A DNA stretch of 64,000 nucleotides, from contig JAYKXP010000024.1 in the NCBI GenBank assembly GCA_037176845.1, forward strand, positions 124,001 through 188,000. The letters are read 5' to 3'. A program made the position numbers and the translations under genes. Positions 34,956-46,186 of this stretch are shown one piece after another. The notes beneath the pieces are model-generated. The model worked only from the letters and a program-made list of their open reading frames with translations. It was not told where the DNA came from and did no database searches. The stretch comes from Paramarasmius palmivorus. Lineage: Eukaryota > Basidiomycota > Agaricomycetes > Agaricales > Marasmiaceae. Positions within the stretch are counted from its first letter, which is position 1; each line of letters opens with the position of its first letter.

Positions 34956-37006
34956 TTAGTCTTCCACAGCATCCTCAAATCCAACACCACATTCTTCCTT
35001 CCGCATCTTCTGCTGAAGGATCTTCAAGTCTTTTGACAACTTGGCGGACTCTTGAGACCAAATAGCAAGGATCTCTTCCTCCCTGAGATCTTCTGGGGTC
35101 GTCGAAGCACCGATACCCAAGCCTCTGATGACTTCTTCGGCCCACACACCACTGGCTAGCTTCACGTCTCCCGACTTGGCCGCTTTGCTGACATTGGCAA
35201 AAGACTGGCTTCGTCCAAAGGCCTTCCTCCCCACCTTGGTTGGTGAAGCGACCATTGAGGAGCCAACGCTGAGAAGCCCTAGAGCTTCAAGCATCCCAAT
35301 CAAGTCACCGAACTCGGTCCTTGATACGGGTGAACATATCATATCTTCACTACGCGACAAGATCGTGCTGTAGTATGAATGAAGTTGTGCCATGTCAAAC
35401 GACGCATCTTTCCCTGCGTTCGCGTTGGTGGAAGAAGCAGAGCGTTTGATGGGTGAGGATGGCAGGGATGACGTGAGAGGAAGACCTGCTTCAACTCTCT
35501 TTGACGCTAAGATCAGAGCAAGGAGAGCGAGACGCGTTTGAATGCCTAATGCACGAACTTTGGAGACAATCTCGCTATTAACGGTGGTGGATGGGGTGGG
35601 TTGCGAAGAAGCAATCGGTGTGGATGTTGATGGCTTGTAAGCCTTGAGGGCGTTAAGGACATGCGTAGGAGTAACGGTGTGTGCAGGAGCGGTGAGAGGA
35701 TCTTGGGATTTTGACTGTGTTGCGACGGCCAGATCAATGGCACCCCGCAGGACTTCGAGCAGTGCTCTCACGTCACCTGTCAGAGCTGCAACCTTCTTCG
35801 ACAAAAGCGTAATCGTAGGAGTGGGAAGGAATTTCTTAAAAGCATTGGCGACTTCGGAAATGTCAGACCCTTGCAAGGGCGCCAACCGTGACTGCAAAAC
35901 CTGTTGCAGCTGGGCCGAGGTGTATGGCGCGAAATGAAGGGTCTGCACTTCGGAAGGCATTGTAGTAGAGGACGAGGTTAGTGTGTGCGTATTCGCAATG
36001 CCGATAACACGAAGCACATCAACATGTGATAGAGGAAGTGAGAATAAGGTAGACAGGGATTGTGATGTCGAGGCAATGTGATCCAATTCATCCAAAACGA
36101 GGATGCTAAATCAACGATGAGCCCATGTCAAATGCAACGATATTGGGCACTTACCATTTCGCTTTAAGCTTGGCGAGAGCATTCTCAACCGCCTCTTTGC
36201 CTTTAAGCTTCTTGGTTTTGGCGGGAGATTTGCCTTTGCCCATGGGGCCTAGCTCTTCCAGCACTCGATCCCAGAGCGCGTCAATGTTGTTAATAGCCAT
36301 GCAATTCAAGTTGATGACTTTGACATCGCGAGCATCTTCTTGAAGAGAGTGGATAACGTTGTTTATGAGTGCCGTCTTCCCGGTTCCGGGAGCGCCGGAG
36401 ATGAAAAGACTATGGCCAGGGCATTCGCTGGCATCGTCGAGGAAGGCGGAAACAAATTTTGTGATGGCTTCTCGTTCCGACTCTCGCCCAGGCAAGGCGA
36501 TAATATCGTTGCAGGTAGGGCGAAGAAGTTGCCGAACGCGAATGTGAATAGGGATCAGGGTAGGCGGAGTAGGCGGTGGTGTGGCGAGAGAGAGGTGGGA
36601 AATAGCTGTAGCTGGCGTAATAGGTGGAATCTCGCTTGAAGTGGAAGCGCGTCGAGCTTGTGCTATAAGAATCTTGAGTCTCAGAAGTAAGAGACAACAG
36701 GCCACACTCACATATTCTCGGGCGAGTCGGTGTCACCAACATTTCGGTAGCATTCCTTCGAAGACTCCTCGTTGCTCTGCCAGTAGTTGGCGATAATTCA
36801 CCATTTACAGGCGAGATATTAAAAGGCGGTACATTTTCCTTGTTGGCGTCGCCGTCCACGACAGTCGAGGAAGTGCGAACCCTCTTGTGAGTTGGTGTTT
36901 CTGGAGACTGAAGCTGGTCGCAAGACGACGACGAAGCTTCAGACTGATGAGATCGCTTCCCCAAGACAGTGCTGCGAGTGACACGAGGAGTTTGGGCCAG
37001 AGACAT
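34956..37006 (-). CDS. cdc6: Cdc6/Cdc18 replication licensing ATPase
   Basis: Loads the Mcm2-7 helicase at origins with ORC and Cdt1. Exons are 37006-36712, 36662-36155 and 36105-34956, about 650 residues. The N-terminus MSLAQTPRVTRSTVLGKRSH is disordered, with minimal CDK sites (SPETPTHKRVR) and a KEN-like DANKENVPP, both typical of regulated Cdc6. The AAA+ part has RPTCNDIIALPGRESEREAI, Walker A SGAPGTGKTALI, and Walker B ILVLDELDHIAST, the last created by the second splice. Sensor-like LSHVDVLRVIGIANT and PYTSAQLQQVLQSRL follow, then a C-terminal winged-helix region (LGDLIGMLEALGLL-like FGDLIGMLEALGLLSVG). No BAH domain, so it is not Orc1. It starts 185 bp from spo11 on the other strand. 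Confidence 0.93.
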
Positions 37007-37191
37007 GTCGGGGAAGACGATGGTAGTCGTGGTTCTGGATGAGAATTTCTCTGCTCCGGCGTCAACAGTTTCTTGTTCCGAAATTCAAACTCCGCCATCA
37101 GAGTAAACGTTTAACGCGGCGCGACGCGACCATTACACGTGATCCTGCCAGACGCGTCTGCACAGCCTTACGCTCTCTCTTCGGTTCTACA
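37007..37191. promoter_or_regulatory. Short bidirectional promoter of cdc6 and spo11
   Basis: Only 185 bp separate the start codons. A perfect 12-bp palindrome, CAGACGCGTCTG, lies at 37149-37160 with the MluI cell-cycle box ACGCGT at 37152-37157. Two more ACGCG cores are at 37114-37118 and 37124-37128. In yeasts such boxes bind MBF and drive cdc6/cdc18 at G1-S. An in-frame role for the minus-strand ATG at 37098 is unlikely because its frame differs from cdc6. Confidence 0.65.
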
Positions 37192-39274
37192 ATGTCCTCA
37201 CTCATCGACTCCCAAGATGACATCGAAATGTCTAGCCAATCCTCGGAATCAGAATCAGAATACGACCAAGATGAAATGTGCGCGGATTACTCCGTTTATG
37301 GACTAAAACTGATCAGTACCAGACGCCTCGATACCATCTCAAAACTAGAAGATTTTGTCCTCGATTTCCTTCATCAGCTTCGAAGAGCAACTATATCTGA
37401 AGACTCTATAAACGTAGATGATCATAAGTCGTCACAAGCTAGACCAAGCGTTCGATTGCAGTTAGCCAATAGGAAGTCGGGAACGCCTGGGTAGCAACTA
37501 CACCGGATTTTTTTTATCGAGGCAGACCTGATTCCCATATCCTAGCAACTATGGAACGAAACAGCTGGTATTTCCTCGCAAGGTCGCATCTGGAAGTGCG
37601 AAATTCTTCGGTGAGGGGGCATACACTTCCCACCAAGACGATTATTGACTCGGGAATGTAGCCCAGTTGTTTGCAGTCATCAGATATATCCATGAAGCTC
37701 TCGTTCACAATGTTCCAACGACGAAACGGTCCGAACTCGATCCTGAGACCTCCATCACATCTGATACTCGTTGGCAGCGATATCTATTACCGAAATGTTC
37801 CTCTCTTTCAGAGCCAAAAAATCGTTGATAATGTGAGGCTTCGCAGACTTTTCCAAGTCGCACATTAACATTCGATATAGCTCGTGGATGATATCACTGC
37901 ATCTTTGGACATTGACCGGTCAAATCTGAACGTGGTCAGGTTGTTTCCATAGGTTGACGCCATCATGGCTGATTCTCTATGCAGAGAGCAACGGCAAAGG
38001 GTATCTTTTGTGGATCTGGACTAACAGTCACGTTGCGTTCTGGAGAAATCATTCACGGTAACGATTCAGAGGCATGTTCTGTGCCGGTCACCTCGGTCAA
38101 CGCTCATATGTACTTTCCAGGCCACTCTCATACCAGTGGGTGAGGATATCCAGTCTTTTGCCGTCGATGAGGATATCAAATGGGTACTGGTTGTCGAGAA
38201 AGACGTATGTCAAGCGCAAGCCATTTTCACCCGCTGATCTCGCACCTCCAGGCTGTTTTCCAAACTCTAGCCCGTTTAGAGATCACCAACTCGCCCGAAC
38301 TTCCCGGAAAAGGCATTATGATTACTGTATATGCGCCCCCTCGCTACCTGTCTCAGGTCTGTTACCATTGTATTCATTGTGTGTTTACAGGGAAAGGGAT
38401 ACCCTGATGTTGCTACTCGGCACCTCGTCAAGACTCTTTCGGACTGTCTCCCAAAGCAGTATGACGCGTTTCAATCTCAAGATTCCTTGGTCTGACGGTC
38501 AACAGCATACCCCTCATGGCCCTTATGGATGGTGACGCGTATGGAATCGATATTCTTTCCGTTTACAAGTTCGGCAGCTGGGCATTGCGGCACGAGAACG
38601 ATCAACTAGCTGCGTCTCGTATCAAGTGGCTAGGCCTCTGGTCGACCGAATTGGCTAGGTAAGATAGCTCCCACCTAGGTCCCTCTGGTCTCACCACGCC
38701 TCGCGCCACAGCCTAGGTATTGACAAAGAGGCGCTGATACCCATTACGAAGCACGACGAAAAGAAGGTAGCGTAATGGAACGTGTCTAATCTGTATGCCA
38801 CGGCCCGCCCATTATTCTTGACATTCTAGGCGTTTACCATGCTTCAGCGACCGAAAAACAGAATGCCGTCCAAATGGAAGTAAGTGCATCCTTTCATCCG
38901 AGGGGCATCCAGCTAACCTCAATTGCTCTTTTTTATTGCCGCATATTAGAAGAGAACTTACGCATATGCTATATAATCGTCGCAAGGCCGAAATCGAAAT
39001 TCTGACCTCGGCCAGCTCAGTGTTCACCGCCGCGATTCATTCCAGATTGGGCCAAAGCTCTCAGACGTACAATACCCCGATGGATGACACCTTTGACCTT
39101 GCATCTCCTTCGGATAGCTCCTCATCGTCTTCTATGGACCTCGACGATTCCTCCGCCCCTTCTAGCCCAGTGGCGTCTAGGTCTGGAAGCGCATGCCCTC
39201 GCCCACATCGTTCTCCGTTGCTACAGTACCTGATACTCAAGATTCCAATGTTTATTGCCGCTACTTCAGCTTAA
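37192..39274 (+). CDS. spo11: Spo11 meiotic double-strand-break protein (Topo VI A family)
   Basis: Makes the DNA breaks that start meiotic recombination. Thirteen exons are needed; several are under 80 nt. ATG 37192 gives MSSLIDSQDDIEMSSQSSES, then LDTISKLEDFVLDFLHQL. The winged-helix 5Y-CAP region reads FAQLFAVIRYIHEALVHNVP-TTKRDIYYRNVPLFQSQKIV; the second Tyr of RDIYY is the expected catalytic residue. ATAKGIFCGSGLTVTLRSGE and ATLIPVGEDIQSFAVDEDIK follow. The Toprim part has the metal-binding Glu in WVLVVEKDA and the DxD in LMALMDGDAYGIDILSVYKF. IKWLGLWSTELA, FTMLQRPKNRMPSKWK and RRKAEIEILTS complete the family core. A Ser/Asp-rich tail of about 80 residues follows to TAA at 39272-39274. 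All key residues are present, so it looks functional. The intron before ATLIPVG (about 38090-38133) is the least certain. Confidence 0.93.
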
Positions 39275-39637
39275 CCTTCCAAGACACGGGACGCCACTGC
39301 TTTTACGAACGTTGGACATTATTGACATCCTATTGGACATGCTGATGCTACGTACTGCTACCTATTGCTACCTATTGCTACGGACACGGATACCGATACA
39401 GCTAGATTGATAATGCAAATGAGTCTGTGCAAAGTCTATGTTGTGATTGAGCGGATCGGTGGTGTAATGTATATTTTGTATCGAATGAATGTGGCTATGA
39501 GTCCTTGGGTCATAAGAATAGATAAATGTAACACTGCTGTCCGATTAATAAATACTTTGAAGCAAAAGGTAATGTAAAACATGCTTTGTCCGTCGGAGTG
39601 AAACGTGACTTTTAGGAAAAGGTAATAATGTAAGAGA
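39275..39637. other. Convergent 3' ends with a short tandem repeat
   Basis: 363 bases between spo11 and the next gene on the other strand. About 39354-39382 has nearly three copies of a 10-bp TTGCTACCTA-like unit. No coding signal. Confidence 0.45.
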
Positions 39638-40680
39638 TCATGAGGACGTTGTCCCCGGGGGTGGCGATGAAAGCGAAAGAAGGGGTGGAGTTGGTTTACG
39701 CGGCATTGATGGCGTGCTTTCTTGCGGAGGCGTATCCAACCTGAATCCAGCCGCAGGGACAGTAAACGGTGCGAATGCAGTGGCATCAGAACTTGGAATC
39801 CTAGGCGCTGTTTCACCGTTCGATCCAGCGCTGTGGTCGTCAACTGAATAAGGAGACACCAGGTGAGAGTCTTCCGTACGCTCTGTAACGCTACCTCGGC
39901 TTGGCGGCCTGTCAGTGTACCTCTCTACCACGGTGCCGTGTTCGTCAACTCCGTGCATCCGGTCTGGAAGTGTACTGCTTGAGGAAGCTCCAAGGAGAGG
40001 GACAGCAACAGCCGAGGCATCACTATCGCGTTGCATATGGGAAGGTTTCGTCTGGGTAGTTGTAGATCCCGTTGGTGCCAGGAATGAATCAAGGGTGTAC
40101 AGCGTTGCGGGCCGTTTGCCTCTAGTAGACATGTCTCCAGCCACGACCGACATCCTTGGACGTTTACGAGCATCATTTCTTCGCCTCCTCCATGCCGAAA
40201 ATAGCACAGAGGCCATTGACAGTAATAGCACTGATCGAAATGTTAGCGAAGGAAGGGCTGAATTGACCATGAGACTCACGACCCCCAATAACACCGCCAA
40301 CAATAGCACCTATCAACACTCCAGTACTGGGACCTGATCCACTACTTTCGGAAGCGAGTGTAGCTGAAGGGCTTGCACTCGAAGATGAAGCAGACGATGA
40401 TTGTGAACTGGTGGTACTGGTGATACTGGCAATGGATGACGAAATCACTGCACTGCTAGTCGTGGATTGGGAAGCCGAGGAGGTCTGTGAGGCTGAGGAG
40501 GTTCGAGAAGTTCCAGATGCGGTCGCTGAAGTACGAGATGTATTTCCTGTCGAAGAACTGGCATTGTCTTGACGTGGGCTAAACAGGGCCGAATGAGCGA
40601 TAGTCAGGGAGAAGCTTAAAAAGAAGTACTCACATGAACTGATTCATCGGACTGGGTGTTTCCCGGACACGCAGCAACAT
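39638..40680 (-). CDS. Ser-rich single-pass membrane protein
   Basis: From ATG 40680: MLLRVRETPSPMNQF, then after an intron a stretch of about 100 residues made almost only of Ser, Thr and Ala. A transmembrane segment is assembled across an intron: TGVLIGAIVGGVIGG joins LLLLSMASVLFSAW, followed by the stop-transfer RRRRNDARKR. The tail has about 200 residues, Pro/Ser-rich, with PFTVPAAGF and ending SPPPGTTSS. The layout matches the gene at 13725-16253 but on a smaller scale. No signal peptide is visible at the N-terminus, and the short first exon may be misjudged. Likely cell-surface, with an O-glycosylated outer part; role unknown. Confidence 0.72.
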
Positions 40681-41472
40681 TTTTCAGCAACGGCGGAGAG
40701 AAGTGGAGTGCTTTGAAGCCCAAGAGTGGTATTCGCTATTCTTAAGTATGTTGGGTGCTATGTGTTTCCGGCATGCCGAGCTGCGCCCAAGGGAAAAACT
40801 AAATTACCAATGGGGCACAGCATAAAAAAAGTGTCGATGTCCGAAGGAGGTCGCAGCAATGATTCAAGAAACCCTATTTAGGTCATTTTGCTCCGTTTCC
40901 TCGTCAGCTTACCGGCTGCGCAATTTTCGGAGAAGCGATGTTTCGCAATCTCAGAGACTCGAGTCGTATAGAGCACAAAAGAAGGAGGGCTGAAAGTTGA
41001 AACGCAGATTGGTGCAAATGGTAGAGGTGACACCTGGTAACGCGGAGGCTGCAATGTGTTGGGATACTCCCACGCGTTTATCATTATGTCCGAAAGCCGA
41101 TGGATAGATAGATAGATAGTCGGTGTTTCTTGGGACTCAAATATCTGGCAGAAAATATTGAAGTGGCGAACCTTCTCTAACTCCAGACATTGGTGGTTGT
41201 AATGAAATCCAAGAAGTTTCCATTAGATATATGTAAAAATACAGACGAAAACGGGTACGCAAGCGATACAGATTCTAGAAAGGCTACAGTGATGCCATTG
41301 GTAATGCTACAGAGGGGGTGCTAATCGAAACAAAAGAAAATGCTACAAGAAAGTAAGCGATACATAAATATGCGTTCGGGTCCCGAACAAGGTATGAGAT
41401 GTGATGATGTGAATGAAATGTGTTCGTGCAGGAAGTGTTCGAAAGAGTCTAGAAAGATTGTCCTAGATGCAT
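40681..41472. other. Intergenic, 0.8 kb
   Basis: Contains the promoter of the Ser-rich gene and the 3' flank of the first zinc-finger gene. A (GATA)4 microsatellite is at 41103-41118. A 68-codon minus frame (40878-41084) is taken as chance. The part 41190-41450 is AT-rich and probably 3' UTR. Confidence 0.4.
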
Positions 41473-42482
<1,010 letters not shown>

Positions 42483-43168
42483 CTTCAAGAGAACCTGTAG
42501 CAGTGGAGAATGTGAAAAACGAGTGGTGATGAGATGCAAGCGTAAATCGCTGTCACCTTTATATTCAGACGCGTGCCACGAGAGTTGTGTCATGTTTGAA
42601 TTCGAAGGACGCACAATTACATTCGCGATGAGTAAATTGATTATTCCCAGTTGGGAATCCTTGTACTAGAAGGCAGTGATAGCTTGTAGGCTGAACTTTG
42701 CCTGTTTTTTGGCCCAAATCAGAATTCGGGACGACGGGAGTAAAGGAAGGAAACCCGGATTACCTATTTTCGTATGGCTCCAAGGTGCCGAAACGTGGAT
42801 TCCATGTGGCTGTCGCGCGACGAGGGCAAAACTGTAGCCAGAAAGCAACCAGAGGGAGGCAATTTAACCGGACTCTGCTACAATTTGGAGGTGAGCATCG
42901 ACCTGGTGAGTGGATCAACCCTCATAGTGATGGACGTCGGGAGCCTGAGAAATTTGTGAATTAAATTAGGGAGGCGGTGCTTAGATCATTGATGGACCAA
43001 AGTAACGTTCAGATCTTTTCGACTTGCGCAGTCTTGTAGTCTTGGAAAAATCACGCACTGAAGACGCCTTGCCATAGTGAAAGTCTTTTCCATACCAATG
43101 AACAGACGAGGGTACTACGTTCTATAACAACCACTTCTAGAAGCTTGCGGTAAAATTACACGAATTCT
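42483..43168. other. Intergenic between the two zinc-finger genes
   Basis: 686 bases. A TATATAAAGG-like box for copy 1 is on the minus strand at 42564-42557 (ATATAAAG), about 75 bp upstream of its start. The rest holds short frames only and the 3' flank of copy 2. Confidence 0.45.
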
Positions 43169-44239
43169 TTAAGAGATCCAGTCGTCGCTGGAGAGTTCCT
43201 CTCCAGAACTTTGATGAAGGTTTTGATGGACGAGTCGAATGTGACGAAGCATATTACTTCTCACTCCAAATCTACGCCCACAGCTTTCTTCAGGACAAAC
43301 ATAATCTAATGCAGGAACTACAGGTAAGCGCTTAACTCTGAAGTATGTCAGAACCGAGTACTTGCCTTTGTCCCCGGTATGGGAAATTAGATGAATCTGT
43401 GAGGCAAAACCGGGATCAAAACACTGTTCGGGTGTTTGGGACCTGAAATACACTCACTTTTAGGGCGCTAGGACGCAGGAAGCCTTTCCCACAATAGCTA
43501 CATTCATATTTGGCTTTCGGTGCCCCAGCGTCCTCTTCCTCGCTCGTAGAGGCTCGCCTGGTCTGTGAATGCTGATAGGAAGGGCCTGCTCCAGCGTGAG
43601 GCCTGCTGGACTCAGAGTATTGCGTACGCTGATGACTAGCGGAAGAAGACATGCTCATCTCATGCCCCGCTGTCGCATGCGTATAGTAATGCCCTGCAGG
43701 GTTAGGTGTAGTGGCGCCAGGGATCCGTGTCGAGCTTGGGATCATCCTTTGTGATGTCTGATGGTGAGGTGGCGGGTAGTGGTTGGGTGATGGATAGCCT
43801 GAATGTTGATAGGTAGTGAAGCCTGCTGATGGGGCGATGTGATCGGTAGAATAGGGAGCGGGCGTATAGGAAGGGTTGTGTAGACTCATCATTCTGCTGT
43901 GATCATGACGAGGTCGCCTGGAGTCGGACGAGGTTGGTGCAACAGGGTGTTGTAGGGCGGGTATACTGCCAGGCATTCTCCCGTATGCCTACGGTTGCAA
44001 GAAGTAAGTCGCCACATTATAAAGTCAAACGAGAGTCAAATTCACCTGGGAACTTCTATCACCATCGGTGCGCAGCGGTGGTAGTGATAGTGACGTTCCT
44101 TCCTGGCTACGTGCATCTGAAAGAAGTTCCAGCAACTAAAGATAACGGAAGAATAACATTGTAACCCACCAAAAATGTGCGAAATAGGAGGAAGAGGTAC
44201 GTCTTTTCGCTCTTGATACCTACGATCGCTGGAAGGCAT
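43169..44239 (-). CDS. C2H2 zinc-finger factor, tandem copy 2
   Basis: Paralogue of the gene just downstream. From ATG 44239: MPSSDRRYQERKDVPLPPIS, with PLPPISHIF and, after an intron at the same place as in copy 1, TSLSLPPLRTDGDRSSQ. The middle is rich in Ser, His, Tyr and Pro. Finger 1 is YECSYCGKGFLRPSALKIHL with final His in ISH; finger 2 is YVCPEESCGRRFGVRSNMLR with HIRLVH. Between them an intron must be removed that starts with GC (AAAG|GCAAGT, about 43375) rather than GT. The spliced linker reads TGDKD instead of TGEKP. Ends SSDDWIS. About 280 residues. DNA-binding function is inferred from the fingers only. Confidence 0.83.
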
Positions 44240-44276
44240 GTTTTAGGTTCGTGTAGATTGGATGTCGGGGTAGATC

Positions 44277-44284
44277 CTTATATA
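44277..44284 (-). promoter_or_regulatory. TATA box of zinc-finger copy 2
   Basis: TATATAAG on the minus strand, 38-45 bp upstream of the start codon at 44239. Confidence 0.55.
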
Positions 44285-44681
44285 CAGCTGGGCATCGCAT
44301 GCTACAGCGCTCCTCCAATTTGCAAGAATCACCAGAGACCTAGAGGGATAGCAAGTCGGTAAAGTGACATTTGACAGTGTTAAGCCATGACGAGAGACTG
44401 AGTAGACCTGGTGCTTCAGGCTTCATATGGCGATTGAGGCTGATAAAACGCAGCTGAGATGCCTCCTCGATGAAGCACGCAGGACAGTGCAGAAAACTGA
44501 CATGCCAGCTGCAAAAAGGAGCTAAAAAGCAATACACGTGATTGTTGGATTGGTAAATGTATATCATTGACCGAGTGGTGAGTCGGTTTGAAGAGGGCGC
44601 ACATTCAGTATTACACTTGCAATCAACGTGGTCCATGAGGGTCCATGTGAGTGATGACTCCATACCCGCCTCTACCCGCCT
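44285..44681. other. Intergenic, zinc-finger promoter and BTB 3' flank
   Basis: About 400 bases. A direct repeat CCCGCCTCTA occurs twice at about 44665-44684, directly at the BTB stop. A minus frame of 107 codons (44340-44663) has no match to any family and is treated as chance. Confidence 0.4.
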
Positions 44682-45988
44682 CTACTTCTTGCCTTCTTCG
44701 TCGAATTCGTGGAAGTGATTCGAGAAATCTGCCAGTGCGAGTGTGATTTTCAGTACCGACGTCCCGTTAAGAATCTGATCGGGGAACGCACCAAATTAGG
44801 ATCGTCAGTAAGAAGCCGTCCTGTGCGAGCAGCGAAGCGTGTCGCTCATACCCACGAACGGAGATCCACACCGAACCATTGAGGTAGTTGGCGCCAAAAG
44901 TCTTCTCGAGCGGTATCAAGTAAAGCTCCAATTTCATGTCGGCAAGGTTCGCATGGACGCAAGCTCCGCACTCCGTCATACCGTGTCAACGTATTCTCTG
45001 CATCCATGAGGATAAACAGAGGATCTGAACACCGCTGAGCGAGGACATCATTTGAATCACGAAGAATGCCAAATGTTATCCCTTCCAATGCTGCTTGACA
45101 GGCGCGTCGACGAGTGATGTCGGTCTGCCTCCGATAGATGCATGACTGGGAGGGCCCGCGGCCTTCCACATAATGGACTAGAAAAGTCGATAGGAATCTT
45201 GAAGCATGTTCTCGGCCTTTCAACAAGCAAAGGAGATCATCCTGCGACAATTGGTGGAGTTCCTGTGTGAGAGTACACATGTGGCCTTGAACAACCCGTG
45301 CAAGAGAACACCGCGAAAGGTCATAGAAAGCTGAAGGTAGGATCTCTGGCGCGTCGATACAGCGAGCGAGATTGATGACACTGCTAGATGTACGAGGCGC
45401 AGTTTTAATTACGCTGACTCCGCAACAAAGGAAGCACCAACATTGGATGAGGGATGCTTGCCCTTGGCTCATATACGCCGGTGTCGCTTGTGGCGTTTGC
45501 CTCACGAGCATCCCAATTCGGTAGATTATCAGGCCACATTGTTAACATCCCTCGAAGGAGCGCTTTGCGAAGATGAGCGACTTGAAAGCGAGTCGAAAGG
45601 CGAAGCAAAGATGCTACGATATTGAATGAGTCTTTGTCGTACTTCAAATCAGATCTGTATATCGTGAAATGTTTCAGTATAACTCCGTCAGTGTAAGAGG
45701 ATGACAGACTACATACATTCCGTCATACAAGGCGAGGAGAAAATGATAAAAATCTTGTGGATCCTCCTGGACTTGAGTAACCGGCAGACCTTCTAGAAAT
45801 GTTTGAGGATGGTTTAGAGTTGCGTTGATCTTGCTGTCAAGGACTGGTGAATGGCGGCGCAGAATTCCTTGATGAACTAGGAAGTATTGATCATTTGCAA
45901 GGATGGCTAGATTTCCGTCGGTGAAGGAAAAGGAATGTTGGCTTGGACTAGATATGCAAAATTCCTCTTTATGAATGCTGGAAGTCAT
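44682..45988 (-). CDS. BTB/POZ domain protein, agaricomycete type
   Basis: BTB domains dimerise and often recruit cullin-3 or chromatin partners; this single-domain type is expanded in mushroom-forming fungi. From ATG 45988: MTSSIHKEEFCISSPSQHSF. The BTB core starts SFTDGNLAILANDQYFLVHQ, with GILRRHSPVL and PQDFYHFLLALYDG. After an intron near 45670: DSFNIVASLLRLSTRFQVAH and LRKALLRGML. A C-terminal helical region has VINLARCIDAPEILPSAFYD and DPLFILMDAENTL-flanking ILRDSNDVLAQRCSD. The final exon, reached by an intron of about 80 nt from 44856, reads SVLKITLALADFSNHFHEFD and ends EEGKK at 44682. About 370 residues. No partner domain (MATH, kelch, zinc finger) is present. Confidence 0.85.
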
Positions 45989-46186
45989 AGAGCGAGACGT
46001 TTAAGGAGAGGATTTGACAAGGAGAGTTGAAAATAGGACGATGGTGGTGGTTACTGAAAGAGAAACAGAAGACCCAGTAACGTGAGAATCCAACTGTGAC
46101 GCGCTTTTTCTCGCAACCCCACTCACCTGTCTGTCCTTCACCCTTTGAACTCTTTTTTAAACCTCGAATTTTTCCTTTTCTCTGCC

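Noticed and set aside
36805..37098. 97-codon minus-strand frame starting at 37098
   Set aside because: Overlaps cdc6 exon 1 in another frame; cdc6 from 37006 has clear domains.
37039..37191. Upstream in-frame extension of spo11 (LLRRQQFLVPKF...)
   Set aside because: It starts before the promoter palindrome and has no ATG in good position; MSSLIDSQDD at 37192 fits the family better.
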